Below are positions 1-6,669 of a stretch of DNA of 42,399 bases, piece after piece. This DNA comes from Caldilineaceae bacterium (GTDB lineage Bacteria; Chloroflexota; Anaerolineae; Caldilineales; Caldilineaceae), in contig JAHBVG010000057.1 in the NCBI GenBank assembly GCA_019637695.1, forward strand, positions 1-42,399, in the 5' to 3' direction. Position 1 is the first letter of the stretch. Each line of letters opens with the position of its first letter. The notes beneath the pieces were generated by a model, which did no database searches, was not told where the DNA came from, and saw nothing but the letters and a program-made list of their open reading frames with translations. The position numbers and the translations under genes were made by a program.

Positions 1-16
1 CAGCAGTTCTCAATTT
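1..16 (+). repeat. Left terminal inverted repeat of the insertion sequence
   Basis: CAGCAGTTCTCAATTT pairs perfectly with 1641-1656. The next base (G) also matches; after that the two ends diverge. The same end sequence, with two differences in 16, closes the B-family short elements elsewhere in the window. Confidence 0.85.
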
Positions 17-95
17 GAAAAAGGCGGGGCAGTTGACGGGTGCGAGAACACGTACACCACAGCCTTGAACTAGGATCAGAGGTGGGAGGTGCACC

Positions 96-1394
96 ATGTT
101 CAAGCGATTTATGACGAGGTTGCGAGGGTATGGGGAGCAGTTTCCTGACGTGCGCAAGGGGGGCAATCACCAACTGTACACGGTGAGCGATGCCTGCCTG
201 AGTGCCTTTGGCGTGTTTTTCACCCAATCGCCGTCGTTTTTGGCTTATCAGCGCGAAATGCGAGTGCGCCAGGGACGGGATAACGCCCAAAGTCTCTTTG
301 GGGTCAGTGCGATTCCGAGCGACAACGGGATCCGCAATTTGCTTGACCCTGTGGCGCCAAGCCATGTGGGCGGATTGTACTGGGAGACGTTTGCCGACCT
401 GGAAGCGCAAGGGCTGCTGGCCGACCATCATGGGTTTGCGCAGCAATGGCTCTGTGCGCTGGATGGGGTGCAGTATTTCAGTTCCCATGCCATCCATTGC
501 GACCACTGTACGCGCCGGCTCAACGGGGACAAGACGCTCTATACCCATAGCGTGATTGCACCGGTGCTGGTGGCGCCTGGACACGACTATGTGATTAGCC
601 TGGAACCTGAGTTCATCACGCCCCAAGATGGCGCCGACAAGCAAGATAGCGAACAAGCCGCCATGCGCCGCTGGCTCGACCAGCACGCACGCCGCTTTGC
701 CCCCGGCAGCCTCACGGTGATGACCGATGATTTGCACAGTCACCAGCCTGCTTGTGCCTGGTTGCGTGAGCATCACTGTCACTTCATCATGGTCTGTCGG
801 CCCGAATCGCACCCATTTCTCTACGAGCAAGTCGCCGAGTTGACCAGGCTCAAGCTCATCCGTGAAATCGTCGCCACGCACTGGAACGGCAGGCAGCGGG
901 AGCGCTGGACCTACCGCTTTGTCAATGATGTACTCCTGCGCAACAGTGCCGATGCCATCCCCGTGAATTGGTGTGAACTCATCATCGTGCGTGAAGATAC
1001 GCAAGCACAGGTGTACCACAACACCTTCATCACCGATCATCGCCTCACCGACCAAAGTGTGGCACCCATCGTGGCGTCGGGCCGCGCCCGTTGGAAGACC
1101 GAAAACGAGAATCACAACACCCTCAAGCATCATGGGTATCATCTCGAACACAATTTCGGCCATGGTCAACAGCACTTAGCCTCCCTGTTGCTCAGCCTCA
1201 ACCTCCTGGCTTTTCTCCTTCACACCGCACTGACCCTGACCGATGCCGCATACCTACAGATTCGCCACACCTTGGGCGCACGCAGAACCTTCTTTGATGA
1301 CATCCGCACCTTGACCCGCTACCTCTACTTCGAGTCCTGGTCTGCCCTGCTCGCCTTCATGTTCCACGGTCTCGAACTCGACCGCTCGCCTTGA
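96..1394 (+). CDS. DDE transposase (IS4-like)
   Basis: Transposase of 432 residues, expected to cut and join the ends of the surrounding insertion sequence. A DDE triad can be proposed: D123 in ALDGVQYF, D211 or D212 in VMTDDLHSH, and E336 or E338 in WKTENENHN, the last in the Y/W-x-x-E context typical of IS4-type enzymes. A small Cys/His cluster, HCDHC at 134-138, follows the first Asp and might bind zinc. The reading frame is intact, so the element may be active. The ATG at 96 is preceded by GGTGGGAGGTGC, a good ribosome site. It is the only gene between the terminal repeats. The exact IS family was not established; this could be an ISNCY-type enzyme rather than true IS4. Confidence 0.85.
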   Translation: MFKRFMTRLRGYGEQFPDVRKGGNHQLYTVSDACLSAFGVFFTQSPSFLAYQREMRVRQGRDNAQSLFGVSAIPSDNGIRNLLDPVAPSHVGGLYWETFADLEAQGLLADHHGFAQQWLCALDGVQYFSSHAIHCDHCTRRLNGDKTLYTHSVIAPVLVAPGHDYVISLEPEFITPQDGADKQDSEQAAMRRWLDQHARRFAPGSLTVMTDDLHSHQPACAWLREHHCHFIMVCRPESHPFLYEQVAELTRLKLIREIVATHWNGRQRERWTYRFVNDVLLRNSADAIPVNWCELIIVREDTQAQVYHNTFITDHRLTDQSVAPIVASGRARWKTENENHNTLKHHGYHLEHNFGHGQQHLASLLLSLNLLAFLLHTALTLTDAAYLQIRHTLGARRTFFDDIRTLTRYLYFESWSALLAFMFHGLELDRSP

Positions 1395-1620
1395 CCAAAG
1401 TGCTTGCCCCTCACCCTCCCCACAGCCCAACTGAACCCCACTAGCACTGCCACCTCTGTGCTTGCCGTGTCGGCGCGCTCCAAAGCCACCTTCATGCTGA
1501 CCGGCTACGACCAGCAGGCTCTGCTCACTGCCCCTGGCAACGATTTTATCCTCCTTGCACCACTCCGCGTCGCACCCACTCTCGCTCCCCCTCACCCCCG
1601 TCAGCCCATCCCTCTACACT

Positions 1621-1656
1621 CAGCACTTCTCAATCTCCCCAAATTGAGAACTGCTG
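1621..1656 (+). repeat. Right end of the insertion sequence, folded as a hairpin
   Basis: The right terminal repeat is 1641-1656. A near-perfect inverted copy of it lies just inside (1621-1634, one mismatch in 14 to 1643-1656), so the right end can form a 14-bp stem with an 8-base loop. It may stop transcription or act as a second transposase site. There is no T-run after it. Confidence 0.7.
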
Positions 1657-1669
1657 TGAGAGATTTGTG

Positions 1670-1729
1670 GTAGATGCGGTTTGTAACCGCACGTCTATAG
1701 GTGAACGTACGGTTACAAACCGCATCTAC
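1670..1729. repeat. Palindromic repeat with 20-bp perfect arms
   Basis: Bases 1670-1689 are the exact reverse complement of 1710-1729; after one mismatch four more bases pair inside, giving 25-base arms around a loop of about 10. It lies 13 bases after the insertion sequence and 30 bases before the stop of the minus-strand oxidoreductase gene, so it may also act as its terminator. It looks like a dispersed palindromic unit. Confidence 0.75.
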
Positions 1730-1759
1730 AGCTTCCGTCATGTCGTTGACCAATACATT

Positions 1760-2761
1760 TTAGCGTAGATTGACCCAACTCTTCTCTTTCGCGCCCATGT
1801 ACATGGCTTCCATCACGGCGCTGCGATAGGCCGCTTCGTGGGCGTCCACCAGGGGAACGCTGGCGCCGTTGACAGCGTCGAGGAAGAGTTCAAAGGCGTG
1901 GGGCCAGGCCGTGGGCAGAACGGTCCATGCACGCTTGCCGTCCGCGCCTTCGAGATGGCTGCTCTTGATGAAGACCTCGCTGCGGTCGAGGATATAAGCG
2001 TGGCCTTCGGTTCCGCTGATCTCAAAGGTGATGGGATCGGCCACATCGACCCAACCGGCGGCCAGCGTGCCGATGACGCCGCTCTCGAAGATCATCAACG
2101 CTTCGCCGGTCTCATCGCAGCCTGGTCCGTAGCGGTTGATGGCGCTGCCCAGCGTGGCCGTTACCCGATCCACGCCGCCGAAGATCCAGAGCAACAGGTC
2201 AAGGGCGTGAGTTCCCAGATCGCCAAAGGCGCCGACACCCGCCTGGGCAGGATCGGTCATCCACAGCCATTCGGGGGTGAACCAATCGCCCAGCGCGCCG
2301 CTGTGGCAATTGCTGGCGCGCACACGGGTGATCTTGCCGAACGTGCCCTTTTCTACTTCTTGTTTGAGGAAGAGATGGGCGGGGATACCGCGCTGGAAGT
2401 AGCCTGTCTGAAAGAGGAGTCCAGCGCGCTTGATGGCGTCGGCCATAGGGTAGGCGTCATCTTTGCCCAGACCGAGCGGTTTTTCCACAAACATGTGTTT
2501 GCCTGCGCCGGCCGCCGATCTCACAAGATCAGCGTGTCGATCCGTCTCCGAGCAGATAATGGCGGCGCGGATGCGTTCATCGCCCCAGATGGCGTCGAGA
2601 TCGTCGACAACGGGCGCGTTCAACTCGGCGGCGCGTTTCTCGGCGCGGGCGCGGTCGTGATCCCAAACCGCGCGAACGGTGATATCACTGCGATTCTGTA
2701 GTCGTTTCACAAAACCAGGGGTGTGGATGTGTCCACAACCGACTAAAGCAACATGGGTCAT
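1760..2761 (-). CDS. Gfo/Idh/MocA family NAD(P)-dependent oxidoreductase
   Basis: Predicted cytosolic NAD(P)-dependent sugar or cyclitol dehydrogenase of 333 residues. The N-terminal Rossmann fold begins at residue 3 with the VALVGCGHIHTPG nucleotide-binding loop. E93-K94-P95 is the family's EKP signature, and GDLGTHALDLL in the second domain carries the usual active-site histidine. The start at 2761 was chosen over the longer frame (to 2827) because MTHVALVG begins the Rossmann strand directly and is preceded by GGAG at about 8 bases. The upstream stretch is repeat DNA. The aldo/keto reductase gene is 237 bases upstream on the same strand, so the two may be co-transcribed. The substrate cannot be told from sequence; inositol-like or sugar-derived compounds are typical of the family. 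Confidence 0.88.
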   Translation of the reverse strand: MTHVALVGCGHIHTPGFVKRLQNRSDITVRAVWDHDRARAEKRAAELNAPVVDDLDAIWGDERIRAAIICSETDRHADLVRSAAGAGKHMFVEKPLGLGKDDAYPMADAIKRAGLLFQTGYFQRGIPAHLFLKQEVEKGTFGKITRVRASNCHSGALGDWFTPEWLWMTDPAQAGVGAFGDLGTHALDLLLWIFGGVDRVTATLGSAINRYGPGCDETGEALMIFESGVIGTLAAGWVDVADPITFEISGTEGHAYILDRSEVFIKSSHLEGADGKRAWTVLPTAWPHAFELFLDAVNGASVPLVDAHEAAYRSAVMEAMYMGAKEKSWVNLR

Positions 2762-2809
2762 ACCAGGGTCTCCATAAGTGGGGAAAAAGTTGGTTAAAAG
2801 GACAAACAA

Positions 2810-2989
2810 TTTGACGCAGAGACGCATAGGCGCAGAGAGAGAGAAGAAGGGAAGAAGGGAAAACGAGAGGAGCTGATTTCATTCTTCTCTTTGCACCTTT
2901 GCTTCTTTGCGCCTTTGCGTTAAATCTCTTCTTTCCTCCCTCTCTTCTTCTCTTCTTCTCTTCTTCTTCTCCGCGTCTCTGCGTTAAAT
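2810..2989. repeat. Polypurine/polypyrimidine inverted repeat
   Basis: TTGACGCAGAGACGC at 2811-2825 is mirrored, as reverse complement with few changes, by 2971-2988. Between them is a strongly strand-biased run (GA-rich, then CTT-rich) with a further copy of the TTTGCGTTAAAT end at about 2918-2929. It fills the gap between the aldo/keto reductase and the Idh/MocA genes and may contain no gene-specific control. Confidence 0.6.
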
Positions 2990-2998
2990 ATGGTTCGT

Positions 2999-3814
2999 TT
3001 AGCTTTGGATCGCGTCCAGCCGCCGGATCTCCTCATCCGAGAGATCGAGTTTGAGCGCGTTGATGTTGTCGCGCAGGTGCTTCAAATTCTGCGACATGGG
3101 GATGGTGATCACCCCCGGCTGTTGGATCAGCCAGTAGATCGCCACCTGTGAAGGTGTGCATCCTCGATTTTGGGCGATCTTCTGCACCGTCGGATCGTCG
3201 AGGACGCCGCCTTTGATCGGAGTATAGGCTGTCAGCGGGATGCCGTTGCGCCGGCAAAATTCAAGGACGCCGTTCTGCATTGGCGTGCGATCCAACAAAT
3301 TGTAGCGCACTTGATTGGTGGCAATGGGCGCCTTGCAGAGTTCCATCGCCTCTTGCATTTGGGCCACGCTGTAATTGCTGACACCCACGCGGCGCACACG
3401 GCCATCCGCCGCCAATTCGTTGAGGGCGCGGAAGGTCTCTTCCTGCGGAATCCGATCATTGGGCCAGTGGATCAAATAAAGATCGACATAATCCGTGCCC
3501 AGCCGTTTAAGGCTGCCATTGATGGCCGTATGCACATCATCGTAATAGAGATGATCGGGCGAGACTTTGGTAGTGATAAAAAGATCCCCACGAGGGAAGG
3601 CTTTCATGGCGCTGCCCACCAATTCCTCGCAGTGGGTTTTGCCATAGCCTTCGGCGGTATCAATGTGGGTGTAGCCCATCTCAATGGCCTGCTCGATGAT
3701 GCTGACCATCTCATCGTCGCGCGAATAATCTGCGCTGCCGCCGCCGCCCATCTGCCAGGTGCCCAATCCTAGCACGGGGATGCGCCCTCCATCGGGCAAG
3801 GTTTCATACTGCAT
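2999..3814 (-). CDS. Aldo/keto reductase
   Basis: NADPH-dependent aldo/keto reductase of 271 residues, cytosolic, folding as a single TIM barrel. The catalytic tetrad is visible: D52 and Y57 in IDTAEGYG, K83 in ITTKVS, and H116 in LIHWPND. The N-terminal LPDGGRIPVLGLGTWQMG and the later RVRRVGVSNYSV segment are standard for the 2,5-diketogluconate reductase/YvgN-type branch. The start ATG at 3814 has AAAGGA about 10 bases upstream. A perfect TATAAT lies on this strand at 3896-3891. The Idh/MocA gene follows on the same strand after a repeat-filled gap, which suggests carbonyl or sugar metabolism, but the physiological substrate is unknown. Confidence 0.9.
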   Translation of the reverse strand: MQYETLPDGGRIPVLGLGTWQMGGGGSADYSRDDEMVSIIEQAIEMGYTHIDTAEGYGKTHCEELVGSAMKAFPRGDLFITTKVSPDHLYYDDVHTAINGSLKRLGTDYVDLYLIHWPNDRIPQEETFRALNELAADGRVRRVGVSNYSVAQMQEAMELCKAPIATNQVRYNLLDRTPMQNGVLEFCRRNGIPLTAYTPIKGGVLDDPTVQKIAQNRGCTPSQVAIYWLIQQPGVITIPMSQNLKHLRDNINALKLDLSDEEIRRLDAIQS

Positions 3815-3890
3815 CGTCGCGTATCCTTTCTGTGATTCAAATCCACGCTGCCTGCATTAGAGAGGTGGATAAAGCTTGATCTTCCGCTCT

Positions 3891-3919
3891 ATTATACCGC
3901 GTTTTTGACTTTTCCTTGA
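3891..3919 (-). promoter_or_regulatory. Possible promoter of the aldo/keto reductase gene
   Basis: A perfect minus-strand -10 box TATAAT lies at 3896-3891, 77 bases before the start codon. The -35 region 17 bases upstream (TCAAGG) is a poor match, so only the -10 box is convincing. Confidence 0.4.
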
Positions 3920-3939
3920 GTTGAAAGCACCAAAACGAA

Positions 3940-3968
3940 TGGACAAAGCGACCGTTCAACGGTACAAT
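3940..3968 (+). promoter_or_regulatory. Promoter of the RNase J gene
   Basis: TGGACA at 3940-3945 and TACAAT at 3963-3968 are separated by 17 bases; each box matches the sigma-70 consensus at five of six positions. Transcription would start near 3975, giving a leader of about 190 bases before the RNase J start. Confidence 0.6.
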
Positions 3969-4118
3969 AGGTTCGCTGTAAAGCCACTGCCATGTTGTTG
4001 CGCGCGACGGAGAATGCTTGTCCGCCCTGCGCTCTATGATGTTGTACTCAAATGCTGGGGGCGAGATAGCTGCCCGGCGTTTTCGTAGATAGACGGAATT
4101 GTGTCCTTTTATCATCAT

Positions 4119-4139
4119 TCTGCACCTGGCGTGTGCAGA
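4119..4139 (+). promoter_or_regulatory. Hairpin in the RNase J leader
   Basis: TCTGCAC at 4119-4125 pairs perfectly with GTGCAGA at 4133-4139 around a 7-base loop, ending 17 bases before the GGAAGGAGAGGG ribosome site. It could modulate leader stability or translation. Confidence 0.4.
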
Positions 4140-4167
4140 TAACCACTTAAACGGAAGGAGAGGGTGC

Positions 4168-5892
4168 ATGGAACAACCCGATAGTCTGGTTGCAGACGCG
4201 AAAGCGTTCCCCGACGTTGACGACTCAACGCTGTTGCGAATCGTTCCACTGGGGGGATTGGGAGAAATTGGCAAGAATATGATGGTCGTAGAGTCTGGCC
4301 AAAGTATTATCATCATCGACGCCGGCCTGATGTTCCCGAACAATGAGATGCAGGGAGTCGATCTGGTGATCCCGGATGTCGAATATCTGTTGGATCGGCA
4401 AGAATGGATCCAGGGCATCTTTTTGAGCCACGGCCATGAGGATCATATTGGCGCGCTGGCCTACATCATCGAGGAAGGCATCCGCGCCCCTGTCTACGCC
4501 ACGGCGCTGACCCGCGGCTTGCTCGAAGGCAAACTCACCGAACATCGTGTCTTGGGGGAAGTGCCGCTGCACACCGTCACCGAGGACGATGTGATCGAAC
4601 TCGATCCCTTTACGGTAGAGTTCTTCCATACCTGCCACAGCTTCCCCGACAGCGTTGGCATCGCCGTCAAAACGCCCGCCGGGCGTATCATTGCCACCAG
4701 CGACTATAAGTTTGATCCCACGCCTGTGGATGGCAAACCCACCGAAGAGGAGAAATTGCGTCGTTGGGGAGAGGAGGGCGTGCTCTTGCTGCTGGCTGAC
4801 AGCACCAATGTGGAACGGCCCGGCACGACCCCCAGCGAACGCAATGTAGAGGCGAGCCTCGACGACATCTTATCGAAGGCCGAAGGGCGCGTGATCCTCG
4901 CCACCTTCGCCAGCAATGTCAGCCGGGTGCAACAGATTATCGACGTGTCGCGGCGGTATGGCCGGCGTGTGGGCGCGGTGGGCCGCTCCATGGTCAACAA
5001 CTTCAAGATCGCCATGCACCTGGGCTATCTCGATATCACCCAGGATGAACTCCTCTCCGCAGACGAGATGGAAAAGCTGCCCGGCAGCAAGGTAACGATT
5101 GTGGCGACCGGTAGCCAGGGTGAGCCGACTAGCGCCATGGTGCGCATGAGCATGGCCGATCACCGGCAGTTGACGCTGCGCAAGGGGGATACGGTGGTAC
5201 TCAGCGCCGTCCCTATCCCCGGCAATGAGGAACTCTTCAACCGCACGGTGGATAATCTCTACCGCCAGGGAGCGCGGGTGGTCTACCACGAACTTGCCGA
5301 AAATGTTCATGTCAGCGGTCACGGCGGTCGCGATGATTACCGCCATATGCTCGAACTCACCCGTCCGCGCTTTTTCATTCCCGTCCACGGTGAATATCGA
5401 CATCTGGTGCTGCACGGCGAATTGGCCCAAGAAACGGGTGTCCCCACCGAAAATATCTTCATCGTCGAGGATGGGCAGATTGTAGAGTTTGGTCGCTTCT
5501 CTACCAACGGGGATGAAGTCGAGGCGCGTCTAGGCGAGCATATCAACGCTGGTCATGTCTTCGTGGACGGTCTGGGGGTGGGCGATATCGGCAGCGTGGT
5601 GCTGCGCGATCGCAAACACCTGGGCACCAACGGCTTCATCGTCTGCATTGTGGCGTTGGACGAGTACGATGGCTCGATCCTGTATGGGCCGGAAATCATC
5701 AGCCGCGGTTTTGTCTACATGCGCGACAGCGAGGATCTGATCCATCGCGCTGGCGAACTTGTGCGGCGGGAAATCGCTGGCGGCGGTCCGGCAGCGGCGC
5801 TCTCGCGCAAGATCCGCAACGCGCTTACCACCTTCGCCCAAAAGGAGATGGGCCGCCGCCCCATGATCCTGCCGGTAGTGCTGGAAGTATAG
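4168..5892 (+). CDS. rnj: Ribonuclease J
   Basis: Metallo-beta-lactamase/beta-CASP nuclease of 574 residues that matures and degrades RNA through 5' exonuclease and endonuclease activity. The zinc motif HGHEDH is at H88-H93, further ligands at H154/H157 in HTCHSFPDS and D179 in TSDYKFD, and the beta-CASP histidine lies in PVHGEYRHL. The length is close to the usual 555. The start at 4168 is preferred over an upstream in-frame ATG at 4099 because GGAAGGAG lies 7 bases before it and the extra residues look like leader sequence. A good promoter lies at 3940, leaving a leader of about 190 bases with a hairpin. Downstream is a palindromic repeat. Presence of RNase J is normal for Chloroflexota. 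Confidence 0.95.
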   Translation: MEQPDSLVADAKAFPDVDDSTLLRIVPLGGLGEIGKNMMVVESGQSIIIIDAGLMFPNNEMQGVDLVIPDVEYLLDRQEWIQGIFLSHGHEDHIGALAYIIEEGIRAPVYATALTRGLLEGKLTEHRVLGEVPLHTVTEDDVIELDPFTVEFFHTCHSFPDSVGIAVKTPAGRIIATSDYKFDPTPVDGKPTEEEKLRRWGEEGVLLLLADSTNVERPGTTPSERNVEASLDDILSKAEGRVILATFASNVSRVQQIIDVSRRYGRRVGAVGRSMVNNFKIAMHLGYLDITQDELLSADEMEKLPGSKVTIVATGSQGEPTSAMVRMSMADHRQLTLRKGDTVVLSAVPIPGNEELFNRTVDNLYRQGARVVYHELAENVHVSGHGGRDDYRHMLELTRPRFFIPVHGEYRHLVLHGELAQETGVPTENIFIVEDGQIVEFGRFSTNGDEVEARLGEHINAGHVFVDGLGVGDIGSVVLRDRKHLGTNGFIVCIVALDEYDGSILYGPEIISRGFVYMRDSEDLIHRAGELVRREIAGGGPAAALSRKIRNALTTFAQKEMGRRPMILPVVLEV

Positions 5893-5927
5893 CAGCGTCA
5901 TGTCAGCCATGAATTGATTGAACCAGG

Positions 5928-5985
5928 GTACGGGCGCTGCTTGCTGCGCCTGGTGTGCAGAGGGCGCAGCAAGCAGCGCCCGTAC
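5928..5985. repeat. Palindrome with 23-bp perfect arms (GC-rich core type A)
   Basis: Bases 5928-5950 are the exact reverse complement of 5963-5985 with a 12-base loop. The arm contains GGGCGCTGCTTGCTGCGCC, the same core seen at 10222-10279 and, altered, at 19.1 and 28.8 kb. It lies 36 bases after RNase J, so it could also act as a 3' stabilising or terminating structure. Confidence 0.8.
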
Positions 5986-6083
5986 TCCTCAATTTATGCT
6001 TGACGCAACAGTAGTTCGCCAAATTTATCTTGTAACCGCCCAATCCATGTTCTATCTTGCGCTCTGACCAGGACGCGAACCGC

Positions 6084-6113
6084 TTGATTCTCACAATTTA
6101 GATATGCTATAAT
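6084..6113 (+). promoter_or_regulatory. Promoter of the MmcQ-FtsK unit
   Basis: TTGATT at 6084-6089 and a perfect TATAAT at 6108-6113 are 18 bases apart. Transcription would begin near 6120, giving a leader of about 115 bases before the GTG at 6234. Confidence 0.65.
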
Positions 6114-6127
6114 CGAACGGATGTTCG
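6114..6127 (+). promoter_or_regulatory. LexA (SOS) box overlapping the transcription start
   Basis: CGAACGGATGTTCG matches the Gram-positive LexA/DinR operator CGAACRNRYGTTYG in both half sites. It starts at the base immediately after the -10 box TATAAT, an ideal position for repression. No other such box was noticed in the window. Confidence 0.65.
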
Positions 6128-6233
6128 ACATGGTTTCTGTGAAGAATTGTGTGAGATTTGAGGCGGGATGCGGGTCATCTAGTTCGGCCAATCTTGACAG
6201 CCTCATGTTGAAGTGGAGAAAGAAAGGTGACAA

Positions 6234-6623
6234 GTGGCTGATCTAGAAGATGTGCAAACAATTGTACTGGCGTTGCCAGAAACCATTGTGGAGCCTGACT
6301 TAAGCGCCTTTTCCGTCACGCACAGAGGGAAGCGCAAGAATATTGCCTGGCTCTGGCTGGAGCGGCTTCATCCCAAGAAGGGGCGGGTGCCCAATCGCGA
6401 AGTACTCGCTGTCCGCGTGCAGGATCTTGAGGAGAAGGAGATGCTACTTGATTCTAACCCGACGGCGATATTCACGGAACCACACTACGCCGGTTATCCA
6501 GCGGTGCTGATCCGATTGGCTGCAATCGAGTTGGACGAACTTCGGGCGTTGATTGTCAATGCCTGGCGGTGTCAGGCCCCGCGCGCACTTGTGAAGACCT
6601 TTGACCAGCAGCAACGCGCATAG
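6234..6623 (+). CDS. MmcQ/YjbR family protein
   Basis: Small cytosolic protein of 129 residues of the MmcQ/YjbR fold, a CyaY-like alpha/beta domain often annotated as DNA-binding although its biochemical role is unsettled. Family features seen are the N-terminal DVQTIVLALPET helix, the FTEPHYAGYPAVLIRL core (about residues 80-95) and the C-terminal ELRALIVNAWRCQAP helix. The GTG start at 6234 has AAAGGTGA five bases upstream. The gene is the first after a TTGATT/TATAAT promoter carrying a LexA box and is followed by ftsK after 46 bases, so it is probably induced by DNA damage together with ftsK. A role in DNA damage tolerance is an inference from that context. Confidence 0.8.
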   Translation: MADLEDVQTIVLALPETIVEPDLSAFSVTHRGKRKNIAWLWLERLHPKKGRVPNREVLAVRVQDLEEKEMLLDSNPTAIFTEPHYAGYPAVLIRLAAIELDELRALIVNAWRCQAPRALVKTFDQQQRA

Positions 6624-6669
6624 CAACCCTTTTTGTGGGTGGAATTGAACCGATGTTGAGCGCCTGACG

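Larger units (their letters stand above)
1..1656 (+). mobile_element. Complete insertion sequence with DDE transposase
   Basis: The first 16 bases (CAGCAGTTCTCAATTT) are the exact reverse complement of bases 1641-1656, and the single transposase gene lies between them, so this is an intact element of 1656 bp if its left end is base 1. The left flank is outside the window, so a target duplication cannot be checked. The non-coding 3' part (1395-1640) is unusually long, about 245 bp. The family is not certain; the transposase layout resembles IS4-like or unclassified DDE elements. Confidence 0.85.

Noticed and set aside
1404..1673. Frame in the 3' part of the insertion sequence
   Set aside because: Proline/threonine-rich and crosses the terminal repeat; no family features and no good ribosome site.
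1838..2701. Plus-strand open frame of 287 codons
   Set aside because: It lies wholly antisense to the Idh/MocA gene, which has clear family motifs; the frame is a by-product of GC-rich codon use.
6009..6026. Single CAGTAGTTCGCCAAATTT, like a B-family end
   Set aside because: No matching opposite end was found within 200 bases, so it cannot be called an element; it may be a remnant.
5994..6233. Minus-strand frame of 79 codons
   Set aside because: It covers the plus-strand promoter and LexA box and overlaps the next gene's leader; no family match was recognised.
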